NCBI GenBank assembly: GCA_020744425.1
Contig: JAGMUV010000022.1
Span: 620,001-684,000 of the forward strand
Direction of reading: 5' to 3'
Length of the DNA stretch: 64,000 bases
From: Dactylonectria macrodidyma
Taxonomy: Eukaryota > Ascomycota > Sordariomycetes > Hypocreales > Nectriaceae
Shown in pieces: positions 22,827 to 31,761 of this stretch (the first letter of the stretch is position 1; each line of letters begins with the position of its first letter). The notes beneath the pieces are model-generated. The model had not been told where the DNA came from. It did not search any database and saw nothing but the letters and a program-made list of their open reading frames with translations. Both the position numbers and the translations under genes were made by a program.

Positions 22827-23465
22827 GGCCGAAAATGCGATTTCCGCTATTTTCTATCAGTTCGTGTGTTTCTAGCTATTTCGTAGCTTTCCAACGAGCC
22901 TAGGTACAGCTTATTTCCTTTTTAAATGACTCTGTCATAAAGTCTGAAAGATGATGATCCTGAAATTGCTGATTTTACAGCTTGAAGGCAGCCGCTTACG
23001 TTGACACACATTTTCCCGGCTGACACAGGGTTTCCGGACCAACCTCGGGACGAGGTTGGCAGGCGGCTTGCCCCACAATGCCAACGGGTAGTAGAATAAG
23101 GCGGAGTTGGGCTAGGTTTTAGCCACCATCAGAGCGTTTTGAGGTCAAAAATGCCGCTGCCTCCTCCACTTAACGGAGTTCCCCCAATTTCGGGGCAGTT
23201 TTATGGGGTGGGGGAAAGGGGCGGGAGAGAACACGATGGGAGATATTGGAGTGTTTTTTTTTTCCACATAGAAACTAACTAGACTATACTTACGAGATTG
23301 ACATGATAGGAAATCGATAAGCGGCTACAAGCAGGAAAATCCCGGGAGCCGAAGAACTTTGTGTCATCGTGACTCGCCATTGCCATGATCCTCCGATTAA
23401 ATTTCTGTCCGCTGGCAACATTATGGAAACGGAAAGGCAGCTCGCCGCCAAGTCCTGTCCTTCAC
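22827..23465. other. Intergenic, one strong palindrome
   Basis: CCAACCTCG-GGA-CGAGGTTGG at about 23040-23060 forms a perfect 9-bp stem. It could be part of the 3' end of the pogo-type element or of another small transposon. No gene seen. Confidence 0.6.
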
Positions 23466-25490
23466 TCAACTCGTCAAGACCACTGGGGCGGGTATCAGTG
23501 TAAAGGGTAGCCGAAGGATGCCGAATCGGATGGGGCTTCTGTCTTCCCTTTCCACTTTGCGACTGCCCGTACTAATGCGATCAATTAGTTTGGTCAGCTC
23601 GGTCTCGGCTTCCCCAGACTTCCTCGCCCTGTGCTGGTGGCCGGTCTCGAGGTTGCGGAGGTCCATCTCTCGATCCGTGACGACGAGAACGAGGTCCTCC
23701 GGAATTGGCGAACCCTTCGGTGTCGCGTCTGGCCAACTCGTAGCTTGACCTTTGACCTTTGTCTCGAATGCCGGCTTGCCGAATACATACGACCCATAAT
23801 TGGCTAGCTTGATTCCATCGGGAGAGCTCGTCGTGAGTAGCGTAACTGATGCAGTGCAGACGTCGAATATCGATACGTACAGGGTGTCCTCCGATATACT
23901 CGTCATTTCGACATACAATTTCTGCCCTTCTACTACCTCGGGTATCCTTGCCTGGACTAGCGGCTGCCGATTTCCGTTGACGTCGACAAGCCCGAACTCG
24001 ACCTTGAGATGCTTAGCAATTACGTCTTCTCCGAGATCAACCCGGCATGTCAAGAGGTGTTGAGCCCAGGCTAGATTTTCTAATACGTTGGTGCAGTCTC
24101 GGATTTGGGTGAGGGCTTGTTCTCCTGGAATATCCCATTCACGCAGCAGGTGCTCCCCGCCTCCATAATGGCTCTTGAGAGAAAGTCGAGACCCTCGGAT
24201 GGATACGGTTGCCATGACCGGTACCAGTAGATCGGCTTGCCTCCGAGGCCGAACATACTCAGACTTATTCAACTCATCGGCAAGCCCCCCCTCCAAGCGC
24301 CCAGCAGCGTCGAGATTAACCTGGAATGTCGCCGGAGCCGTTTGCACCGGGAATGCTTTCGCTCCAGCCGGCAAGACGGTGTCTGGGCTGAGAATGACGC
24401 GAGATGTCAGCGGTCCGACCTCTTCGACAACCGCCCGCGTAATCTCTGTTGCGTGCGCCACGCGTTCGACCTTGAATGGCTGCACCGAATATATATCGCC
24501 TTTTGAGATGTTGTGGAGTCTCCCACCCGATAGGGTGACATGGTCCCTGTCCGTCGAGAGAGAAAGGATACCGCGGGAGTCGGCATAGTCGAGGCAGAAG
24601 GTGAAGCGCAGGTCATTGGCTTCAACCTGGGGCACTTGCGATGGAAAATCGAGTTTGATGCGATCCCGGACATTGAGCATGACGCTCCGCCAGGAGACAT
24701 TTGGCCGCCAGGGGACTTCTGTCTGCCCGGCCTCGCGCGCCGACCCCGGGATTGCTTCCGTCAGCGCCGCCGCAAGGGCGTTTGTCAAGACGCCTGTCGT
24801 ATGTTCGACCAGGCTGCCGTCACTGGCGTAGCTGCGGATGGTCGTCTCGTATGCGCTTTCGGTCTGCGGGGTTGCGACGATGAAAACAGCGTCGGGGTTC
24901 TTCTCATGATGGAGACCCGTGTCGAATTTGCCATTGTCCATCATCTTGTCAATATGCGCGAGAACCATTCTATAGGCGTCATTGTCGGGAGTTTTGACAA
25001 TTCCATCGCCCCTCGCCATGCGTGCAGAGTGGCAGCAGTCCAAAATGAGGGTCACGTTTGGCGTGATTTTGGTCGTTCGGGCGAGGAGATGGGACAGCTC
25101 TGCGCCGGTAATGCCCCTCCAGTCGCCCACTCGGGTTTCGCCAAAGTCCAGGGGGAGGATATATTGAAGGGGAAGGCGGGTGCTGTCGCCTTGCTTCCCT
25201 TGCCACCGCCTCAGCATGCCGTGGCCGGAATAGTAGATGACCACGGCGTCGCCAGGACAAGTGTCATTGATGAGGGCCTCCCAGGCCTCGAGGATTCCCG
25301 CCCTCGTGGCTGTATACGGCGCCAGGCCATGAGAGAAGCAGCGGGTGCTCACGAAACCGTAGCTTCTCAGGACACTCTCCATAGTATCCAAGTCATTTGC
25401 TTGGCCGCAGAGACTGGGCAGCTGGCTAGCGATGAGGAGAGCACGTTTCTCACCCCCAGTGGGAGGTGACGTGGCAAGATTCTCAGACAT
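23466..25490 (-). CDS. Caspase-domain (C14) cysteine protease, 674 aa
   Basis: Caspase/metacaspase-fold protease with a large unassigned C-terminal region. From the first ATG at 25490: core strand KRALLIASQ, helix DLDTMESVLRSYGF, the catalytic His block VVIYYSGHG (His90), the substrate-loop region LPLQYILPLDF, and the catalytic Cys block TLILDCCHSA (Cys153). This His-Cys dyad with the SGHG and DxCHS motifs is diagnostic of clan CD. The domain ends near residue 290; the next 380 residues are probably beta-rich, with no membrane segment, NB-ARC or repeats, and I do not recognise them. Single exon, no defects. The frame stays open above the ATG to about 25520, so a slightly earlier start is possible. 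It is the first of three neighbouring genes with death-protease character. Cleavage specificity (Arg/Lys or Asp) cannot be read. Confidence 0.88.
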   Translation of the reverse strand: MSENLATSPPTGGEKRALLIASQLPSLCGQANDLDTMESVLRSYGFVSTRCFSHGLAPYTATRAGILEAWEALINDTCPGDAVVIYYSGHGMLRRWQGKQGDSTRLPLQYILPLDFGETRVGDWRGITGAELSHLLARTTKITPNVTLILDCCHSARMARGDGIVKTPDNDAYRMVLAHIDKMMDNGKFDTGLHHEKNPDAVFIVATPQTESAYETTIRSYASDGSLVEHTTGVLTNALAAALTEAIPGSAREAGQTEVPWRPNVSWRSVMLNVRDRIKLDFPSQVPQVEANDLRFTFCLDYADSRGILSLSTDRDHVTLSGGRLHNISKGDIYSVQPFKVERVAHATEITRAVVEEVGPLTSRVILSPDTVLPAGAKAFPVQTAPATFQVNLDAAGRLEGGLADELNKSEYVRPRRQADLLVPVMATVSIRGSRLSLKSHYGGGEHLLREWDIPGEQALTQIRDCTNVLENLAWAQHLLTCRVDLGEDVIAKHLKVEFGLVDVNGNRQPLVQARIPEVVEGQKLYVEMTSISEDTLYVSIFDVCTASVTLLTTSSPDGIKLANYGSYVFGKPAFETKVKGQATSWPDATPKGSPIPEDLVLVVTDREMDLRNLETGHQHRARKSGEAETELTKLIDRISTGSRKVEREDRSPIRFGILRLPFTLIPAPVVLTS

Positions 25491-25520
25491 ATCGATAATG
25501 GGCCAGCCTTCTTCAGTCAA

Positions 25521-25957
25521 GCTTCTCCGGTTAGCCAGGTTTCGACGGGAAACCGCCAGTTGAGACGGTCAAGCCGAAGGCTTGAAGCGTTGGTATTGAA
25601 GTATCGGTCGAAGGAACCTCGACATCGAAGATCTACCCCTCCCCTCCTTGGCCGGGGGGGAGCTTGGAAATTACCTGTATCTTTATTCGATGAGCATATT
25701 CCTATTCCAGGCCTGCCGCATCACATGGCTGTGTGCTTCTCCCCCACCATCTCCCCTCGAAGATACGAAGATGCGATGCCTGACTCGAAGAAGTGGCTTA
25801 CGGAGGGTGTGTTACAACGGGTCACGCATGTCCTCTTTGGCTGCAATCACTAAATCGATTGTCCAGCTCGTCTTTCACACTCAATTTCATCTCATTACCC
25901 CGAAGTGCTACTATTCACCTAAGATAGGTTTCACATGCGTATTGTTCTTCTCGAACC
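25521..25957. other. Spacer between the caspase gene and the middle gene
   Basis: About 440 bp; holds the caspase-gene promoter and the 3' end of the next minus-strand gene. No other feature recognised. Confidence 0.5.
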
Positions 25958-26921
25958 TCATCCACTCGAGTGACTCCATCCAGGCCCTCCGACGTAAGTA
26001 AATCCCTGTCCGTCGCTTCCACCGTAGTGTCCCATGCTCGTGCTCCAACTCTGGGTCCCACCACCGGCACCTGGGTTAGCCATAGCTTGCAGTCTTAAAT
26101 TCCCTAGCGGGATTGGGCTCCCCTCCATGCCAAAACTACCATCGCCATTCACCCACCACCTCCCCGGTCTCACCGGTACTCCCATCGCCTGTAGACTCAA
26201 GGCATCCACGGCGTGTATCTCGCGTCCATTGATGAAAACGTCTGTGCCTGTATTCCCGGAGGCATGTTGATCAAGTTGCCCATTACCGAGGGCCAGCCCC
26301 GCGACCAGAAACCCGGTACATGGCCCGCCGGCTGAGCCATAGGCTCCACTGCGACGATCATACCTGTTTTGGACTCAGAGATGACCGGTTAGTCAGAGTT
26401 GCAGGTCATGGCACTTACCAGTAGTTCCCCGGTATCACAGCTCCTAAAAGCCCTTGGAGGCTGAGCACATCTGCTTGCCCAAGCTCCACGCCATTGACAG
26501 TGATATTGTTTGCGAACGAGGATGCCTGTGGAAATGCTATAGGTCCACCAAATGAGGCGCTCTGGGCAACTTGCCCAAGTGTAGAACGCCACGACGAACG
26601 CCTGGCAGATGTGGCTGTAGGTGCAGGGTGGGGGATGCCACGTTCATGTTGCATATGCGAGTCTGAAAATCTAAGAGAGGTGTCTGGACTGGGTTGTGTG
26701 GCCTCATCGGAGAGACTCCTTGCAGTGCTTGTCGCTACAGGAACCGGGAGCCGTGAGGATTGGAGCGTCAACATGTTCGGACGCGGAGGGAGAGGCGGTG
26801 GGCTTTCGTCAACCCAGGCGGTTACTGACCCTCTCGGGGACATTATCCCAAATTGTAAACTGAATGGGTCTGGGGTCGGTGACATTTCTAGTCGTATTTC
26901 TCGGCATTTTGGAGCTGCCAT
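25958..26921 (-). pseudogene. Protein with a duplicated G-x-(Y/W)-W module, frameshifted
   Basis: Two-exon gene on the minus strand: exon 1 26921-26419, intron 26418-26365 (54 nt, GTAAGT...ACAG), exon 2 26364-25958. Exon 1 encodes a Pro/Ser-rich leader and ends FANNITVNGVELGQADVLSL...GNYW. Exon 2 continues YDRRSGAY, then PCTGFLVAGLALG, VFINGREIHAVDALSL, GRWWVNGDGSFGMEGSP and NLRL. Thus VNG-x3-DxLSL / GNYWYD and ING-x4-DALSL / GRWWVNGDG are two copies of one module. One extra A at 26340/26341 turns SGAYGS into SGA-stop; either a real 1-nt insertion or a sequence error. I recall similar G-x-YW-x-D...GGP...F-x-NG-R modules in uncharacterised bacterial proteins but could not check. Function unknown; the neighbours suggest a sensor or effector partner for the two proteases. 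Confidence 0.62.
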
Positions 26922-27615
26922 TTACCTATGACGGAGGCACTCTTGAGGACAAGGTTCTTTTTATATCGCCTTGTGGTGCAGCATGGTTTGAAAAGGCCAT
27001 GCTTTTGGGCCACAACCCACACCTCGGACGATTCTCCGAATGCTAGGTCCCTTTACCAGCTCCGCTGAAGCACGGACACCGTAGCATCATCGCGGCAATG
27101 GATAGAGGGGTTGGTGACAGCTAAACGTAATATGGCAAAGGTGGCTGAAATTGCTGACCAATGCGGTCATCTTATAGCAGGAGCCAGCAATCCGAGTGCA
27201 TCACATGAATGACATTGGCGGAGGGATCCTGTAGCTACAATGTCTCACAGCTTTCAGGCATGGCATGCGGCTTGAGTACCTGATAGGTTGGTCTAGGCAA
27301 TTAAGGTTACTCTATGTGCGCACACGTCACCCTCACATCAACCTCACATCAGCCTCACACCAAAGGTCCAAGATGCGAGACTACGACTACTCAAAGCTGA
27401 AAACAAGGAAAGTTAGTCAGGTGGCTGAAAGCTCAGTTATCGGCCTGCCACAACTTTCTCAAGCTTGAAACATGTGACTCAATCTGTCCATAATGGGCCT
27501 GACTTTTGTTCGTAGAATACAGAGCAACGTCTCAACTTATTTGTCACTGTATTCTTAAAACAATTCAAGCCTAACCCCGTTTGCTAGAACTGCAACCACT
27601 CAGTTGCTCCTTGGG
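26922..27615. promoter_or_regulatory. Shared divergent promoter region of the module gene and the CHAT gene
   Basis: About 690 bp between the two divergent starts, with no coding signal. At about 27330-27362 there are three near copies of an 11-bp unit CCTCACATCAR. This arrangement would allow co-regulation; inferred from layout only. Confidence 0.5.
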
Positions 27616-30600
27616 ATGAGCAAAACGGTGGTATGTGCTACGACCATGGCATGCCACAACCTGAACACGTCCGATTTGTCCAACGAGGCACCTCAACTTG
27701 CCGAGGGCATATTGGGTCACTTTCCTCATTGTGGAATGACCCACGACAACCTCAAAAATGAGAGAGACATTGCAGAGCACCATCTTCAAGCCGTTGGACG
27801 GATTGACAATTCGGCCAAGGCCGGAGCGCTCCTGCATTTGGGAATCATTTGCCTCCTTCAAGGCGAGGCCCAGGTGGCTTTCGAAAGATTCAGAAATGCA
27901 GCAGCCATATCATACCACGACCCAAGAGCTTACTTCACTGCCCTTTGTTATGGGTTGCAGTGTCTGTTCATGACCTACCGCTGGAGCCTAGATGGCCGAT
28001 TGATACCAGCAGATGAAATGGATCCGTTATACAACCTCGAAAAAGCACTACCCTATTGGGTTGATAAAATCAACGAGGTTAAACGTTGTCTCGGCTCATC
28101 GACCCTGGGACAGCTGGCCTATGTTTTAGAGCAACAACGGTGCATACTTTTCACGAGAGACGTCGTTGACCAACCATCCCTAAGCACACAACAACTACAG
28201 ATGGCCTCTTGGCTGGAACGAAATGTCCAGTTTCTCGGTTCTGGGGAACTTCCTTTCCAGAAGGTCGCACCACTGTTACTCGAGGTAGCCGGGGTTCATT
28301 ACCAGGCCCAAGCGCCTCATGCGATAGAAATCGTTGGCGATGTTTTTCGGAGATGTTCCCAAATCAATGATCTTGTTGGGATGGCACATTGCGAAATGAA
28401 GCTGGGTGACTTTGAATGCTGCTCAACCGCACTGCCCGAGGCATGGGGCAATGTGTTACGTCCAGGGCTTGACAGCACAGTGTCTATCCCACTTGACCAA
28501 TCATTGGGATTCTCCCCCTTACCTGCCCGAATAGATAAGTCAGCCACTCACTACGATACTGCGCGCACTCTTTTTGAGCGAGTTGGATTTCGGCGCGGGA
28601 TGGCCATGGTCAACCTACGGTACGGATATTTAGCAACTCTCCGGGCGCGATATGGTGATGCCGTCGACCACTACCGACGTGCCCTGGAATTTTTCAGTGC
28701 AGCAATCGAGGTGTTCTCGAACACGGGCGATATTATTGCATTTCAGACTGCTCGGGCACATTCGATCTTATGTCGGGTTGGTGTTGGACAACTTCCCGAG
28801 GACAGAGCAACAGCGGAAGAGATTGGGGTTTGGGGTCGGACAAGGGGAAGCATTAGCTATACCATGGGGCTCGGCCTTTTCTTTTCCGCTCAAGCGCGGC
28901 GATGGTTGACCGATGAGGGTGATTACGAGCGGGCCTTGGCAGCTTTCAGACTCGCAGAATCGTTACTGGACTGTCTCGGACTCCAACGAGCTTACACTAC
29001 CAGCGTCCTCGACCACCTCTCAGTCCATGACATGCTTGGAGAACACGACAGGTTTACGATAACTTGTGAACACGTCCTCAAGGCTTGTCGACTGCTGTAC
29101 GAGAGACGTGGCTCGCCACTTGCATCTTGGGCGAAGTCTCGAGCTACGCACGTCCTGCAGCGAGTGATCAACCGAGCCATTCAGCGTGAAAACCCAGACG
29201 AGATAGCTAGTGCAGTGGCCAGGATCCAACTCCTATATCCCAAAAGACCTCAAGAAGCCATACTGAGTAATCTCGTCTCACTCATCAACAAGACTCCTTC
29301 CGGCTCCCCGGCCAACCCGGACGTGGAGGCTATACAAGATATCTCATCAGATACGACAACTCAATCCAGCACGCAAGCAGCTGAGTTTCTCAAACACGTC
29401 TTCCGAGCTCAGCGCTCAGAGCGACACGGAGATATGAACACTGCCCAGGCCGAGTGGAATCTCGCCGAGGTCAAGGCGCACGAGAGCGAGGATTCGCACG
29501 AGAAGGAGCTTTTACTGGCCCGAGTCTCCGCAGGCCGGGAGGAGTACGACAAGGCTGCGACACACCTAAATTCCTACTTTAAATTGCGTCTAGGCGCAGC
29601 GGAAAGTATGCGACAACATGGTCTCAACCTATCAGCGGACCTGCAACAACTCCTCGACGGGCGGCGGAAACAGGTTTATGAGGCTCTGCTGCCGGGTTTC
29701 GTGGGACTGAGTGACTTCAATCGAGCCGAGGAAATCCTTGGTACTCTCAATGATCTATACGGAGGAGATTGGTGGAGAACCGGCGATGCGGTGGCGAATC
29801 TTGCCGCAGCCGCTGCAGCCAAAGAGGGAGTTGGTCAGTTCCCAGCTGCGTCGACATTGTACGGCATGGCTATGCAGAACTTTGAGGATAGACGTGGCCG
29901 TTTGTCCCTTGACGAGTACAAATTGGCCATTGCTAGCAATTCTCTAGTGCAGGGGCTGTATTTTAAGGCAGCGCGAACCGCTGTGAAATGGCACGAAAGT
30001 CTCGCTTCGAGCACGCTCCAATCACAACATCTGGAGGACGCTTTTAGAAACCTGGAGCGGGGGAAGACTCGCAGTCTCCTGGACTTAATGGCGGCTGGAA
30101 CGTTGCTGTATGGCCAGACTGAGCCCTCAGATATTCGCGAATGGGACGAATATAGGAAGACTGGCATTTACGTTGCCAGCAACCGTGCGATGCTCGGCCA
30201 GCAGTACTCGATGAAAGGCCCCGACGAAGCCAGAATTAGCAAATTGGAGAAGGACATATCGGAAGCTGAAAGAAGACTAAGCCGACTTGAGGAAGTGCTT
30301 TTCGCGGACAAATCCCCTGTAGCTCGACGATTTGTGACGACGACCGATGTGACCGACATCCGTACTCTCTGCTCCCAACTCGACGACGACACGGTTGTCT
30401 TGCAATATGCATATCGCAATGACGACCTCATAGCATGGGCAATCACAACAGACGGCATGCTCGAGGTCTCTAGGCAGCCAGTCCGTGAAATAGAACTCGA
30501 ACTGCGCGCGAGAAGGTATCGCGAGATGTGTGAAGCGTCAATACAAGATGCTGCAGATGGAACACAAAGTCTTGAGCATGGCCAATGGCTTGCAGACCGT

Positions 30601-31503
30601 CTCTTGCCGTTTCGCAGAGCACTTGACAAGTTCCACATCATAATCGTCGCATATCGAGCGCTTCATAGTCTACCATTTCATGCTCTACCGTGGAGAGGAG
30701 GTCTACTGTTAGCAACGCACTCCGTGTCATATCTACCCAGCGCAAGCTCAATCTCATATCTTCAATCGGACCGCACTTCGAATACTGGGCTCAAAATTCT
30801 CTCAGTGGGCAATCCTTCGGGTATGATGCATGAGAATATCGTCTCCGGACGCTCCAGGAGTTTGAAAGAGCTTCGGTACTCCGAGTCTGAGTCGCGCTAT
30901 ATCGGCAGCATCAATGCAGAGAGTAGGTCGCTGTGCGGACACGAAGCCACCAAGGAGGCCGTGACGGAGAATATCGAGCAATACGATGTTCTGCATTTCG
31001 CAACCCATGGCATCCTTTGTACCGAAGTCCCGATGATGTCATCCGTTGCCCTCGCGGACGGCAAGGAACTGACTGTTAGCGAACTTATGGGTCGGCGACT
31101 CAGGGCCTCGCTCGTGGTCTTAAGTGCCTGCGATACCGGAGTAGGTCGTCTCACGGACGGCGACGACATCATCGGGTTCTCGCGGGCGTTATTAGCTGTA
31201 GGGGTGAAGAACGTCGTGGTTAGCCTTTGGCCTGTGGACGACCTGGCAACCAGTTTCCTCATGAAGGCTTTCTATGGACATTTGATGAAAGGTGAGACTG
31301 GTGCCGTAGCGCTACGGGAAGCGCAACTGGCCGTCAGAAGATCGACTCAAAAAGACATGGAAATGCATGCCCTGGACATCCAACAGACATGTGGCGGAGA
31401 ACTTTCTGGGAGGTCCATAGCTCCCGAAATCAATCCAGGGGTGGCAAAGGGTTATCATCAACCAAGGTTCTGGGCGCCGTTCATTTTTATTGGGGTCAGA
31501 TGA
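27616..31503 (+). CDS. TPR-like/CHAT-domain protease, 1295 aa
   Basis: Large single-exon gene. Numbering from the first ATG at 27616. Residues about 60-850 form alpha-helical repeats of TPR type (for example HLGIICLLQGEAQVAFERFRNA, YGYLATLRARYGDAVDHYRRAL), then a short predicted coiled coil (ISKLEKDISEAERRLSRLEE, about 873-893), and from about 915 a CHAT domain (caspase HetF-associated with TPRs, separase-like, clan CD). Catalytic residues: His1131 in VLHFATHG and Cys1172 in VLSACDTG, followed by the usual GVKNVVVSLWPVDD and FYGHLMKGE...ALREAQLAVR blocks. Both catalytic residues are present and the frame has no defect, so an active peptidase is likely. No NACHT, NB-ARC or membrane segment was seen. 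It faces away from the module gene and the caspase gene; in fungi and bacteria CHAT proteases are known as activators of gasdermin-type or other death effectors. Confidence 0.9.
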   Translation: MSKTVVCATTMACHNLNTSDLSNEAPQLAEGILGHFPHCGMTHDNLKNERDIAEHHLQAVGRIDNSAKAGALLHLGIICLLQGEAQVAFERFRNAAAISYHDPRAYFTALCYGLQCLFMTYRWSLDGRLIPADEMDPLYNLEKALPYWVDKINEVKRCLGSSTLGQLAYVLEQQRCILFTRDVVDQPSLSTQQLQMASWLERNVQFLGSGELPFQKVAPLLLEVAGVHYQAQAPHAIEIVGDVFRRCSQINDLVGMAHCEMKLGDFECCSTALPEAWGNVLRPGLDSTVSIPLDQSLGFSPLPARIDKSATHYDTARTLFERVGFRRGMAMVNLRYGYLATLRARYGDAVDHYRRALEFFSAAIEVFSNTGDIIAFQTARAHSILCRVGVGQLPEDRATAEEIGVWGRTRGSISYTMGLGLFFSAQARRWLTDEGDYERALAAFRLAESLLDCLGLQRAYTTSVLDHLSVHDMLGEHDRFTITCEHVLKACRLLYERRGSPLASWAKSRATHVLQRVINRAIQRENPDEIASAVARIQLLYPKRPQEAILSNLVSLINKTPSGSPANPDVEAIQDISSDTTTQSSTQAAEFLKHVFRAQRSERHGDMNTAQAEWNLAEVKAHESEDSHEKELLLARVSAGREEYDKAATHLNSYFKLRLGAAESMRQHGLNLSADLQQLLDGRRKQVYEALLPGFVGLSDFNRAEEILGTLNDLYGGDWWRTGDAVANLAAAAAAKEGVGQFPAASTLYGMAMQNFEDRRGRLSLDEYKLAIASNSLVQGLYFKAARTAVKWHESLASSTLQSQHLEDAFRNLERGKTRSLLDLMAAGTLLYGQTEPSDIREWDEYRKTGIYVASNRAMLGQQYSMKGPDEARISKLEKDISEAERRLSRLEEVLFADKSPVARRFVTTTDVTDIRTLCSQLDDDTVVLQYAYRNDDLIAWAITTDGMLEVSRQPVREIELELRARRYREMCEASIQDAADGTQSLEHGQWLADRLLPFRRALDKFHIIIVAYRALHSLPFHALPWRGGLLLATHSVSYLPSASSISYLQSDRTSNTGLKILSVGNPSGMMHENIVSGRSRSLKELRYSESESRYIGSINAESRSLCGHEATKEAVTENIEQYDVLHFATHGILCTEVPMMSSVALADGKELTVSELMGRRLRASLVVLSACDTGVGRLTDGDDIIGFSRALLAVGVKNVVVSLWPVDDLATSFLMKAFYGHLMKGETGAVALREAQLAVRRSTQKDMEMHALDIQQTCGGELSGRSIAPEINPGVAKGYHQPRFWAPFIFIGVR

Positions 31504-31543
31504 GAGCCTACTTCTATACGCAGTATGTATCGTAACTTGTTAT

Positions 31544-31761
31544 TGTTGGATAGCATAGATGACCACGATGATGACCCTGTAACGTGTGTGTGTATTGTGT
31601 AGCTTCTCCTTAAGCTCCCGCCCCTTAAGGTCAGGGAGGTATAGCTATTCCTGGCTTCCTAATACAGTCTAGCCTAGCGAGGGCTCGGCGAGCCCTCCCC
31701 GATTCGGTCCCGAAAGACCACCTAGTCTTACGTGACCACCCTGCGCCTAGGTGTTCCAACA
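31544..31761 (+). repeat. Probable solo LTR
   Basis: Starts TGTTGGATAGC and ends GTGTTCCAACA, so the ends are TGTTGGA/TCCAACA inverted repeats, typical of LTRs, with 218 bp between them. An internal perfect palindrome GAGGGCTC-GGC-GAGCCCTC lies near 31679-31697. Flanks (GTTAT / TGGTC) do not match, so there is no visible target duplication. It lies 40 bp after the CHAT gene. Orientation is arbitrary. Confidence 0.5.

Noticed and set aside
24540..25469. 309-codon plus-strand frame opposite the caspase gene
   Set aside because: Shadow of a GC-rich coding strand; the opposite strand carries the catalytic motifs.
25958..26921. Gasdermin-like effector next to the proteases
   Set aside because: The middle protein lacks gasdermin-like length and pattern and instead shows the G-x-(Y/W)-W repeat module.
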